A stretch of 64,000 nt of DNA from Burkholderiales bacterium PBB3 (GTDB taxonomy: Bacteria; Pseudomonadota; Gammaproteobacteria; Burkholderiales; Burkholderiaceae_C): NCBI GenBank assembly GCA_002256115.1, contig NKIK01000004.1, positions 124,001 through 188,000 on the forward strand. The letters run 5' to 3'. The notes beneath the pieces are model-generated. The model worked only from the letters and a program-made list of their open reading frames with translations. It was not told the origin of the DNA and did no database searches. Both the position numbers and the translations under genes were made by a program. Below, piece by piece: positions 1 through 8,600 of the stretch; within the stretch, counting starts at the first letter, position 1; each line of letters opens with the position of its first letter.

Positions 1-1
1 C

Positions 2-499
2 ATTCGCTTTGGTGGCTTGCGCTGGCATGCACCTGCGCTGGCTTTGCTACTGGCCACTGGCGTGGCGTTGTCGCCCGGCGCGCGGGCGCAAAGCGGTCTG
101 TCCGCGGCCAGCGCGCTGTCGGCACTGCCTATGAGCATGGTAGTGGCTGAGTCGGGCGAGCCGGTGGCTTCAGTGGCCGCTGGGGCCAGCGTGGCGTCGG
201 CCGCCGTGGTGGTGGTGCCAGTGGCTTTGTCTGCCGCTGGCGCGGTCTTGGTGGTTAAAACGATAGAAGTAGGCGCACAGGGCAGCGTGTACGCGCTGGA
301 GCGCACCTCGGATGGCGCACGGGTCAGTGTCAGGGTGGTGGCCCATAGCGCCGGTACGGTGGCGCTGGCTGTAGGGTCTGCCGTGGTGGTGAGCTTGATG
401 AGCGCCGGCACCGTGTTGTCAGCGGCTGGGGAGGTGGTGGCCTTTATCCCCAACGCGCTGGGGCGCTCTCTGTTGCACAACGAGCGCTTGTCGGGCTAG
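2..499 (+). CDS. Hypothetical secreted/envelope protein, 5' end probably outside the window
   Basis: The frame is open to the left window edge and no ATG precedes a hydrophobic signal-like segment (LALLLATGVALS, then an ARAQS cleavage-type site), so the true start is probably upstream; a TTG at 17 is the first usable start inside the window. The mature part is rich in Ala, Val and Ser with two valine-rich hydrophobic stretches and a more polar middle (ERTSDGARVSVRVVAHS). I do not recognise a characterised family. It is followed after about 45 nt by a DUF2145-type gene on the same strand, so the two are probably one envelope-related transcription unit. Function unknown. Confidence 0.6.
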   Translation: MRFGGLRWHAPALALLLATGVALSPGARAQSGLSAASALSALPMSMVVAESGEPVASVAAGASVASAAVVVVPVALSAAGAVLVVKTIEVGAQGSVYALERTSDGARVSVRVVAHSAGTVALAVGSAVVVSLMSAGTVLSAAGEVVAFIPNALGRSLLHNERLSG

Positions 500-543
500 G
501 GACTTGCCCAGTGCGCTCAGCAGACTACAAGGGAGCCGTGTAC

Positions 544-1395
544 GTGCCAAAGAATATTGTCGGCGGGCTGGTGTTTTTAATCCTGGCGGCAGTGGTGGGC
601 ACTGCCCACGCAGGGCGTTCATGCGAGAAACGCGCCATCACGGTGGCCAGCATGGAGCGTGGCCTGGGCCTGGCTCAAAAAACAGCCAAGGCGCTAGACG
701 CCAGCGGCGCGCGCGTCGTGCTGCTGGCACGCGCAGGCCAAGACCTGCGCAAATACCAGCTGCGCTGGTCCCACCTGGGCCTGGCCTACCGCACACAAGA
801 TGCGCAGGGGCAAGAGGTGTGGCGTGTGGTGCACAAACTCAACGCCTGCGGCACGGCAGAGGCGGCCATTTATCGCCAAGGCCTGGGTGAGTTTTTTATG
901 GATGACCCCTGGCGCTACGAGGCCGCCTGGGTGGTGCCCACCCCCGAGGTGCAAGACAAACTGACTGCGCTGCTGGCCGACCCGGCTCTCACCACCGCCT
1001 TACACCGCAAGCCCTACAGCATGGTGAGTTACGCCTGGGGCCAAAAATACCAACAGTCCAACCAATGGGCCCTGGAAACCCTGGCCGCTGCCATAGAGCC
1101 CAGCATCATCGGCGCGCCCGATGCTACGGCCCAGGCCCAACGCGCCCAAGCTTGGCTACAGCTCAAGGGCTACCAACCCACGGCCCTGAACATTGGGCCG
1201 CTCACTCGCCTGGGTGGGCGCATGACGACCGCCAACGTCGCCTTTGACGACCACCGGAATGAGAAACGCTACGCCGACCGCATTGAGACCGTCACCGTGG
1301 ACTCGGTATTCAGCTGGATGCAAAGCACTGGCATGGCAGGGGTAGCACAGCGGCTGGACTGTGCCGAGGTGGCCTGCACATCGCGCAGCCGATAA
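544..1395 (+). CDS. DUF2145-type periplasmic protein
   Basis: The protein has an N-terminal hydrophobic signal (GGLVFLILAAVVGTAHAG) and a soluble domain of about 260 residues with features I associate with DUF2145: a conserved R-x-C near the mature N terminus, the KYQLRWSHLGLAYR segment, a cysteine in VVHKLNACG and a C-terminal Cys pair (DCAEVAC). The start is ambiguous. GTG codons lie at 511, 538 and 544; an AGGGAG ribosome-binding sequence at about 529-534 fits 544 best. It sits directly behind the valine-rich secreted protein gene. Family assignment is from memory of the family; the biochemical role is unknown. Confidence 0.7.
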   Translation: MPKNIVGGLVFLILAAVVGTAHAGRSCEKRAITVASMERGLGLAQKTAKALDASGARVVLLARAGQDLRKYQLRWSHLGLAYRTQDAQGQEVWRVVHKLNACGTAEAAIYRQGLGEFFMDDPWRYEAAWVVPTPEVQDKLTALLADPALTTALHRKPYSMVSYAWGQKYQQSNQWALETLAAAIEPSIIGAPDATAQAQRAQAWLQLKGYQPTALNIGPLTRLGGRMTTANVAFDDHRNEKRYADRIETVTVDSVFSWMQSTGMAGVAQRLDCAEVACTSRSR

Positions 1396-1399
1396 AACC

Positions 1400-2302
1400 C
1401 TAGCGGACCACCTGGCCCGCTTGATTTTGCTGAGATACGCCCAGCTGCACTAACAACCAGGCTCTGAACGCCGCCATGGCCGCAGTAGGCTCTTTTGACA
1501 GCAATCGCGTGAGCCAGTAGCCGCCCACATCAACCTCCAGCGCAAACGGCTGCGCCAGGCGACCCTGCTGCAGCTCCCGCACAAACATGCACGGCGGTGC
1601 CAGCGCCACCCCTTCACCCAACTGCGCTGCATGCACCATCAGGGTGGAGGTATCAAACAAAGGGCCGTGTGGCGTGATGCTGCTAGCACCCGCAGCACGC
1701 AACCAGGCCTGCCAATCTTGGGCGCGGTAAGAGCGCAACAGAGTCAGCTTGCTCAGATCATCGGGGTGGCGCAGCTTGGCGGCATCGGCAGGCGCACACA
1801 GCGGTGCCAGGGGCGCGCGCATCAACATGTCGGCCTGCACACTGCGCCAGGCACCATCCCCAAAACGGATCGCAAAGTCCAGGCTCTCGGCGGCCAAGTC
1901 CACCTTGTTATTGTTCGTCAGCAAACGTAGCTCAATATGCGGGTGCCGCGCCCGAAAGTCGGCCAAACGTGGCATCAAAAACCCCACGGCAAAGGTACCC
2001 ACGACCCCCACGGTCAACACCGCTTGCGGGCCACCTTGCCTGAAGGTTTGCAATAAGCGCTCTATGCGCTGGAAGGCGTCATCCACGGTGGGCGCCAGCA
2101 GTGCACCTTCGTCAGTCAATACCAGCCCGCGTGCCGTACGCCGAAACAGCGCCTTGCCCGCGTAGTCCTCCAGCGATTTCACCTGGTGACTGACCGCGGC
2201 CTGGGTAACGCACAACTCATCCGCCGCGCGGGTGAAATTAAGGTGCCTGGCAGCCGCATCGAAAGCGCGCAAGGTGTTGAGCGATAGCGCGGTTAGTGGC
2301 AT
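1400..2302 (-). CDS. LysR-family transcriptional regulator (AmpR/GcvA-like)
   Basis: The N-terminal winged helix-turn-helix begins LNTLRAFDAAARHLNF and includes the recognition-helix segment VTQAAVSHQVKSLE; a LysR substrate-binding domain fills the rest of about 300 residues. The sequence type is that of AmpR and GcvA. The ATG at 2302 is chosen because the DNA-binding domain begins immediately after it. The gene is divergent from the class A beta-lactamase at 2407 with a 104-nt shared control region, the arrangement of AmpR-type inducible beta-lactamases. It therefore probably controls that gene and itself; this rests on context. Confidence 0.85.
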   Translation of the reverse strand: MPLTALSLNTLRAFDAAARHLNFTRAADELCVTQAAVSHQVKSLEDYAGKALFRRTARGLVLTDEGALLAPTVDDAFQRIERLLQTFRQGGPQAVLTVGVVGTFAVGFLMPRLADFRARHPHIELRLLTNNNKVDLAAESLDFAIRFGDGAWRSVQADMLMRAPLAPLCAPADAAKLRHPDDLSKLTLLRSYRAQDWQAWLRAAGASSITPHGPLFDTSTLMVHAAQLGEGVALAPPCMFVRELQQGRLAQPFALEVDVGGYWLTRLLSKEPTAAMAAFRAWLLVQLGVSQQNQAGQVVR

Positions 2303-2406
2303 GAAGACCCTCAGTAAAAGTATGAACACATCTCAAAAATCATACATTGTTCAATCCTCACCGCTGGAGAGAATTCAAACCTCAACATTCACCCCACAGG
2401 AAAAAT
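2303..2406. promoter_or_regulatory. Divergent LysR/beta-lactamase control region
   Basis: This AT-richer intergenic stretch separates the divergent regulator and beta-lactamase genes. It contains the inverted repeat GTATGA (2320-2325) and TCATAC (2340-2345) with a 14-nt spacer, a reasonable LysR-type operator. An AGGAAAAAT ribosome-binding region precedes the ATG at 2407. Operator assignment is inference. Confidence 0.45.
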
Positions 2407-3351
2407 ATGACCAAATCCCAATTCACCTTGAACCGCCGCCATGCATTGGGCTTAGCCTCGGCCTGGCTTCTTCCAGTGACCCTGCACGCCAATGCCTGGG
2501 CGGCAAGCGCCAAAGAGTCGGGCGGTGCGGCCCCCGCTTCCTATCCGCCACTGGCAGCACTGGAGAAGAAAGTAGGCGGACGACTGGGGGTAGCCATCCT
2601 CAACACGGCCAGTGGCGCAACAGTAGGTCACCGGCTGGACGAGCGCTTTGGCATGTGCTCCACCTTCAAACTGCCTTTGGCCGCAGCCATTCTGCGCAAG
2701 GCAGACCAAGGCACTTTGCGCCTGGACCAATGGGTGCCCTACACCCAGGCGGACATGGTGAGCCACGCCCCAGTCACGCAAGCCAATCTGCACAAGGGTG
2801 GCATGACCGTAGGCGCGCTGGCGGAAGCCGCACAAACCACCAGTGACAACCCGGCAGCCAACTTGCTGCTGGGCCTGATCGGTGGCCCCGCAGGGTTCAC
2901 AGCCCTGATGCGCGAGGCGGGCGACACCATCACCCGGCTGGACCGGCTGGAACCCCACATGAATGCGGTGGGGCACGCAGACCCACGGGACACCACGACA
3001 CCGGCAGCTATGGCCGCCAACACGGCGCGCATGCTATTGGGCGATTGGCTCTCCGCGGGCTCCAGGGCCACGCTCATCGACTGGATGGTGGCCACAGGCA
3101 CAGGGGCCAAGCGCCTGCGTGCAGGGTTTCCGGCCCATTGGCGTGCGGGGGACAAAACCGGCACGGGCATGTCGCCCGGCCTCATGGACAAATACAACGA
3201 CATCGCCATTGCCTGGCCACCCGGCAAAGCCCCGTTGATCGTGACCGCCTACTACGAGACCGCCAAGTCGTATGGCGGAAAGATGCGCGATGAAGACCAA
3301 GCCGTACTGGCAGAGGTCGGCCGCATCGCCAGCCGCTGGTCCACCGCCTAA
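2407..3351 (+). CDS. Class A serine beta-lactamase
   Basis: A periplasmic hydrolase of beta-lactam rings. All class A motifs are present in order: S85-T-F-K88 (active-site Ser and Lys), S146-D-N, E182 in the omega-loop motif RLDRLEPHMN, and K250-T-G. The 314-residue length is slightly long for the family because of a long leader. The leader contains NRRHALGLA, a twin-arginine-like signal, so Tat export is possible. A Cys precedes the catalytic Ser (MCSTFK), as in several carbapenemases, but the partner Cys after KTG is absent (KTGTGMS), so the carbapenemase-type disulphide is not predicted. The adjacent divergent LysR regulator suggests inducible expression. Substrate range cannot be read from the sequence. 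Confidence 0.93.
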   Translation: MTKSQFTLNRRHALGLASAWLLPVTLHANAWAASAKESGGAAPASYPPLAALEKKVGGRLGVAILNTASGATVGHRLDERFGMCSTFKLPLAAAILRKADQGTLRLDQWVPYTQADMVSHAPVTQANLHKGGMTVGALAEAAQTTSDNPAANLLLGLIGGPAGFTALMREAGDTITRLDRLEPHMNAVGHADPRDTTTPAAMAANTARMLLGDWLSAGSRATLIDWMVATGTGAKRLRAGFPAHWRAGDKTGTGMSPGLMDKYNDIAIAWPPGKAPLIVTAYYETAKSYGGKMRDEDQAVLAEVGRIASRWSTA

Positions 3352-3437
3352 GACGGGCCGGCCTGAGCGGGCCTGGGCGGGCCTAAAATGCTAGGCGTCT
3401 GACTTGCCACACCACGCCTAGAAAGGCTTGTAACGCC

Positions 3438-4028
3438 ATGCGCTACCCTCTCCCTGCCCTGTTCGCTCTGCTTGCGCTCTTGTGCCAAACCCAATCGGCG
3501 CAGGCGCAATCCAGCTACTCCTGCCGCCTGCCGGATGGCCGCTACGCGGTATCAAGCTACCCCTGCCCGACCGGTACCACACCAGGGTTGAGTTACCACG
3601 GGCCCGTGACCCCGCCCCCCCCCACACCCAGCTACCGGCCGCAAACCACGACTGCGCCAGCACCGGATTTTCTGCCTTACCTAAGCGCCCGCTGCAGCGG
3701 CATGAACGATGCCGTGCGCACCAGCGCCGCTCGGGGCCTGGGTTATCAAGCTGCAGAGGAGCTGCGGCGCAACTACCAGCAAGAGTGTGGTGGAGAAGAA
3801 AGAATTGCGCGCCAGCAAATGTACGGGGGTCAACAAGGCCAACGGCGCACCGACTATGAGCAACGCAAAGCCATAGAGTCCTCAGAGATGCAATCGCAAG
3901 CAGCCACCGACCAATGCCGGGAGTCGATGCGAATCATCAAGACCAAGAGAAACCGCCCCAACCTGACGGAGGGCGAAAAAGCCGATCTTCAGCGTTTTGA
4001 GGACAACATCCGAGCGCGCTGTACTTGA
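3438..4028 (+). CDS. Hypothetical secreted protein with Cys-rich N terminus
   Basis: A typical Sec signal (LPALFALLALLCQTQSAQAQ) leads into a short segment SYSCRLPDGRYAVSSYPCP, resembling the small DUF4124-like domains of secreted proteobacterial proteins. A proline-rich linker and a charged helical C-terminal region of about 120 residues with three further cysteines follow. A periplasmic location is likely; the function is unknown. It is preceded by an 86-nt gap after the beta-lactamase and is probably transcribed separately. Confidence 0.7.
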   Translation: MRYPLPALFALLALLCQTQSAQAQSSYSCRLPDGRYAVSSYPCPTGTTPGLSYHGPVTPPPPTPSYRPQTTTAPAPDFLPYLSARCSGMNDAVRTSAARGLGYQAAEELRRNYQQECGGEERIARQQMYGGQQGQRRTDYEQRKAIESSEMQSQAATDQCRESMRIIKTKRNRPNLTEGEKADLQRFEDNIRARCT

Positions 4029-4192
4029 TCTCGCTTGCGACCGATGTGCCGCAGCACACGGACTTGTAAATTCCATTTACAAAGAGTGTGCTCAAAACAA
4101 CATCCAGCCGAATATGCGCGCGCTACGTGACTTAAATCACAGAACTTTTTGGGGTGCCCTTATTAGACTCAAGTCACCAACAAGGAGTGACT

Positions 4193-4369
4193 ATGCAGCA
4201 GCTAAAAATGGCGGAAAGCCCCCAGCAGCGGGAAGCTGTATTGGCCGGTACCTTTGTGCAGCGCCTGTTTCAATGGGGCACACAAATCCCAACGCAAACA
4301 CCGTCCAATGCCGATCAATTTGAAGATTCCAACCTGGACCAGCGCGTGCGCGAATCCGGCGAGTGGTAA
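4193..4369 (+). CDS. Small hypothetical protein (58 aa)
   Basis: A short frame beginning MQQLKMAESPQQREAV with a good ribosome-binding site (AAGGAGTG about 8 nt upstream of the ATG). The product is hydrophilic, has no signal or membrane segment and ends in RVRESGEW. It lies in a slightly AT-richer gap between two secreted-protein genes. No family recognised. The ribosome-binding site is the main reason to keep it. Confidence 0.4.
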   Translation: MQQLKMAESPQQREAVLAGTFVQRLFQWGTQIPTQTPSNADQFEDSNLDQRVRESGEW

Positions 4370-4395
4370 CAACGCTCAAAGCTAAATTTGGGACG

Positions 4396-4617
4396 ATGAT
4401 GCGATTCTTGACGACGACCTTGATTGCAGCTTTTGTGCTGGTTTCCAGCGCCCATGCCGATGACGATTGCGACAAATGCCGCAAAGTGGTGGACGCCACC
4501 TATTTGGTGTGCCTAAAGAAGGCCAAAAACGAGGCTGACAAAAAAGAGTGCGACAGCAGCCGAGACAACCAGAAAAAAGTGTGCCAAGTCACCAAGTGCA
4601 TCAAAAGCTTGTTTTAA
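4396..4617 (+). CDS. Small secreted Cys-rich protein
   Basis: A 73-residue product with a clear signal peptide (FLTTTLIAAFVLVSSAHA) followed by a charged mature domain carrying cysteines in CDKC, YLVC, KKEC, KVC and KC contexts, typical of small disulphide-bonded periplasmic proteins. Two adjacent ATGs at 4396 and 4399 can serve as start. It ends 20 nt before the convergent response regulator gene. Function unknown. Confidence 0.6.
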   Translation: MMRFLTTTLIAAFVLVSSAHADDDCDKCRKVVDATYLVCLKKAKNEADKKECDSSRDNQKKVCQVTKCIKSLF

Positions 4618-4637
4618 GCTAGCGAATCCCGGCTGAT

Positions 4638-5663
4638 CTAGCCCTCAAACTGCGGCTGCAATTGCCGTATCCGACCCATCGCCATACCAGCGGCAGCGGT
4701 CCTTGTTTCTACCCCCAGCTTTACAAACACCCGCTCCAAGTGTTTTTTTACGGTCATCGGGCTGCTGCCCAGAATGTCGCCGATGTCTTTGTTGGTCTTG
4801 CCTTTGACCACCCAGTACAAGACTTCCGCCTCGCGCGCCGTCAACTTGAAGGCCAGGCTCATCGCCTCGATCACGGCGGTATCTGACACCTCCCGCATCA
4901 CGATCAGCCAATCGCCCCCCGCATCGCTATCGCCAATTTGCTGGTGCAATCTAAACGTCAATCGTTTGGGACCCCGCTCAATACTGAGCTTGGGTGGCTC
5001 GGCGGCATTGGCAGACCGCTGTTCCACCAATCGCACACTGTCTAGCAACCAAGCGGCCACTTCAGGCGGCGTTCTGGGCGCATGGGTGCCGCAGTAGGCC
5101 TCCAGCAGATCACGCGCCAGCGGCGTTTGCCACAGCAGGCAGCCATCGGATGCGCGCACGGTGATGGTGGCGTAGCCAAACGCATCCAGCGCGTTGCGCG
5201 TTTGCCGCCGCTCCCGCGCGCCGGCCAGGTGTACGCCCATGCGCGCCATCACTTCCTTGGGTTTGATCGGCTTGGTCACGTAGTCCACGCCGCCCGATTC
5301 CAGCGCCGCTACCAGGTATTCCGTCTCGGTCAGCCCGGTCATGAAGATGATGGGAATGTGCGCCGTCTGCGGCGTGGCCTTCAGGCGGCGGGCTACTTCA
5401 AAGCCATCCATGCCGGGCATCATGGCATCCAGCAGGATCACATCGGGCAAGGCCTGAACCGCACGGTCCAACGCGGCCTGGCCTGACGTGGCGATCAGCA
5501 CGGTGTAGCCCGACTCATCCAGCGCATCGTGCAGCACCGACAGGTTGTCGGGCACGTCGTCCACGATCAGCACGACATCGCTGTTAGTGCGATCCAGCGC
5601 GCGGTCTAGTGCGCCGTCCAGTGCAGCGCGGTCGGTGCTGGGTTCAGTGAACGGGAGATTCAT
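4638..5663 (-). CDS. LuxR-type two-component response regulator
   Basis: An N-terminal receiver domain holds the acidic pair in LIVDDVPDN, phosphoacceptor D79 (VILLDAMMPGMDG) and the conserved Lys in YVTKPIKP. A PAS-like middle region of about 100 residues follows, and a C-terminal LuxR helix-turn-helix (LTAREAEVLYWVVKGKTNKD). The gene overlaps the start of nothing but the end of the large permease-kinase gene (about 20 nt, same strand), so the two are co-transcribed and almost certainly form one phosphorelay. With the urease genes next door, nitrogen-compound control is a reasonable inference; target promoters are unknown. Confidence 0.9.
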   Translation of the reverse strand: MNLPFTEPSTDRAALDGALDRALDRTNSDVVLIVDDVPDNLSVLHDALDESGYTVLIATSGQAALDRAVQALPDVILLDAMMPGMDGFEVARRLKATPQTAHIPIIFMTGLTETEYLVAALESGGVDYVTKPIKPKEVMARMGVHLAGARERRQTRNALDAFGYATITVRASDGCLLWQTPLARDLLEAYCGTHAPRTPPEVAAWLLDSVRLVEQRSANAAEPPKLSIERGPKRLTFRLHQQIGDSDAGGDWLIVMREVSDTAVIEAMSLAFKLTAREAEVLYWVVKGKTNKDIGDILGSSPMTVKKHLERVFVKLGVETRTAAAGMAMGRIRQLQPQFEG

Positions 5664-8600
5664 TCAACACACTCTGAAGTTGGGCTTGCATGGTTTCAAA
5701 CTGGTATTGGCGGGCCAGCGCACGCTGCTGGTCTACAAAGTCCGTGCACTCCGGGAAGCTGGCGGCCAGCGCATCGAGCTTGTTCACAATGCCACGGTAA
5801 AAGCCCAGGCGCACCAGCGCTTGCAATGCAATGACTTCTTCGCGCGGAGGGTTCACCATCGCCGCGGCGGTAGTTGGGGTTGCAACTGCGGGCGCATTGG
5901 ACTCTAGCCACACCAACTCCAGTTTGCGCTCCAGCCAGTCCAGCAATTCGCTATGGCGCACCGGCTTGACGATGAAATCTTCGGGCGGCAAGCCCAGGCC
6001 GTTGTCCAACCCGCGGTCGAAGGCATTGGCCGAGACGATGGCCACCTGCGGCGAAGTTCCGCTGTTAAGCCCCTGCATCGCGCGGATGCGGCGCAGGGTT
6101 TCCCAGCCGTCTATGCCGGGCATCGCCAGGTCCAAAAACACCGCGTCGGGCTGCAGACCCGCAGCCAGCAAATCCAAACAGTCATGGCCACTGGCGGCGG
6201 TGCGCATCTCAAAACCCAGCGGCTCCAGCACGTTCACCAGCAGCTCGCGGTCGGCCTCTTCGTTGTCCACCACCAAAATCTTGCGGCGCGCACCGGCGTA
6301 GCCCTTGCGTGGTTTAGCCGTACCCACGCTATAAAAGCCTGCACGCTGGCCAGTCGGCGGTGGCAAATGCAGTTCGGGTAAAAACAGGCGCACCTGAAAC
6401 ACCGAGCCCTGCCCCACCACGCTCTTGGATTTCAGCTCTCCGCCCATCAGGTCGGTCAGCATCTTGGCAATGGTCAGCCCGAGGCCCGAACCGCCCGAAG
6501 CCGCTGCGGAGCTGACTCCGCTGGTCGCCGCTGCATCACCGCGTGTGAAGGGTTCGAAAATCCGCTCCAACTCCTGTGTCGTCATGCCCGGCCCGGTGTC
6601 GTGGATTTCAATGTGGGCCATTTCGCGCGCGTAGCGCAGCACCAGGCGCACGCTGCCTTGCGCGGTGAACTTGATGGCATTGCCCAGCAGGTTGATACAG
6701 ATTTGCCGTACCCGCTTTTCATCCGCGCGCACCCACTGCGGCACGCTGCCTTGCACCTCGTACTGAAAGGCCAGGCCTTTGTCCGCGGCCTGCAGCTCAA
6801 ACATGCTGGCCAGCTCTTCCATGCCGCTGGCAAATTGCATGGGCTTCACGTTCAGCGTCAGCTTGCCGCTCTCAATATGGGCAATATCCAGCGTACCCTC
6901 AATCAAGGAGAGCAAATGCTCGCCCCCGCGCTTGATCACGTTCACGGCCTGTTTGCGGTGCGCGGGGATGGCAGCGTCTTCGCCCATCAGCTGCGCGTAG
7001 CCCAGAATGCTGTTGAGCGGCGTGCGCAGCTCGTGGCTGATGGCGCTGATGTAGCGGCTCTTGGCCTGGTTGGCGTGCTCGGCGGCCCGGCGCGCCATTT
7101 CGGCCTGCAGCTTGGCGGCCTGCAGGGCTTCATCGGTCTGGCGGTGCGATTCAATTTCTTGCATCAGCAAATGGGTTTGCCGATTGGACTCTTCTTGCGC
7201 TACCTGGCGGCTTTTGTGCGCCAGCACCAGCCACCAGGCCACGATGCCCGACATCAGCAACAGCGCCGCAAAGGCTTTGGTAAACCCCGACTGCAAGGCG
7301 GTGCGCAGCAGCTTCTGGTTCTCCACCATCTCGGCCAGGCCGGCCAGCTCTTGCTGATAGAAGAGCCCAAACACCGTAGCCAGCAGCGGCACGATCACCA
7401 GCATCAGCAAAATGAAATGCCCGAGCCCCGTGTCCAAAAACGGCCACACCGGTTTGGGCAGTAGCCAGCGCAGCGTGGCCGACCATTGCGCCGACAGGCT
7501 GGCGTTGGGTTTGCAGACATCTCCACAACGTGCATCCAGCGTGCAACACAGGGAGCAGATCGGGCCCTGGTAGGCGGGGCAGTGGGCCATGTCGGGGCCT
7601 TCGTATTCGCGTTCGCAAATTACGCATCTTTGTACGCGTTGGGACATTTCTGGCGCTGGAGTCTGGGAGGCCATGCGTTTTGCTCCGTGTCCCCCGCCCG
7701 CTGCGCGGGCTCCTCCTTGACCTGCGCAAAACGCATGGCCTCCCAGACTCCCGGTACTGTCTCTTGCAATGTAGTACTTGCCTTTGGTCGCCCACGCAAT
7801 TAGCGGTGAGGTGACAAGCGCCGTGACCAGTGCCACTACTGCCGAAAACGCCTTGGCCATGTCGCCAAAGAAGCCCAAGTACGCCGCTATTGACAGGGCC
7901 GATGCCAAAGCCATCGACCCTACGCCCACGGGGTTGATGTCGTACAAATGCGCGCGTTTGAATTCAATGCCTTTGGGCGACAGACCCAGCGGCTTGTTGA
8001 TCACCAGATCGGCCACCACGGCCATCATCCAGGCGATGGCGATATTGGAGTAAAGGCCCAGCACCTCGCCCAGCGCCTGAAACACATTCATCTCCATCAG
8101 CATGAACGCAATCAGGCAGTTGAACACCACCCACACCACGCGCCCCGGGTGGCTGTGCGTCAGACGCGAGAAAAAGTTGCTCCAGGCCAGCGAGCCCGCG
8201 TAGGCATTGGTCACATTGATCTTGAGCTGCGAGATCACTACAAACAAAGCAGTGGCCGCCACGGCCCAACCCAGCGTAGGGAAGACATATTCGTAGGCGG
8301 CCAGGTACATCTGGTTGGGATCGACCGCGCGGTCAGTCGGCACGCTGTGCTGAATCGCCAGGTAGGCCAAAAACGCGCCGCCCAGCATCTTCAGCACACC
8401 CAACACCACCCAGCCCGGCCCGCCCACCAGCACGGCAGCCCACCAGCGCTTGCGGTTGGCGTCAGTCTGCGCGGGCATAAAGCGCAGATAGTCGGCCTGC
8501 TCGCCCATTTGGGTGATGAGCGCGATGCCCACGGTCAAAGCAGCACCAAATAAGTGCAAATTAAATGCACCGCCCACACCACTATCACCAGCATAGTGCG

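Noticed and set aside
2407..3351. Carbapenemase call for the beta-lactamase
   Set aside because: The second Cys of the carbapenemase disulphide is missing, and substrate range cannot be derived from the motifs alone.
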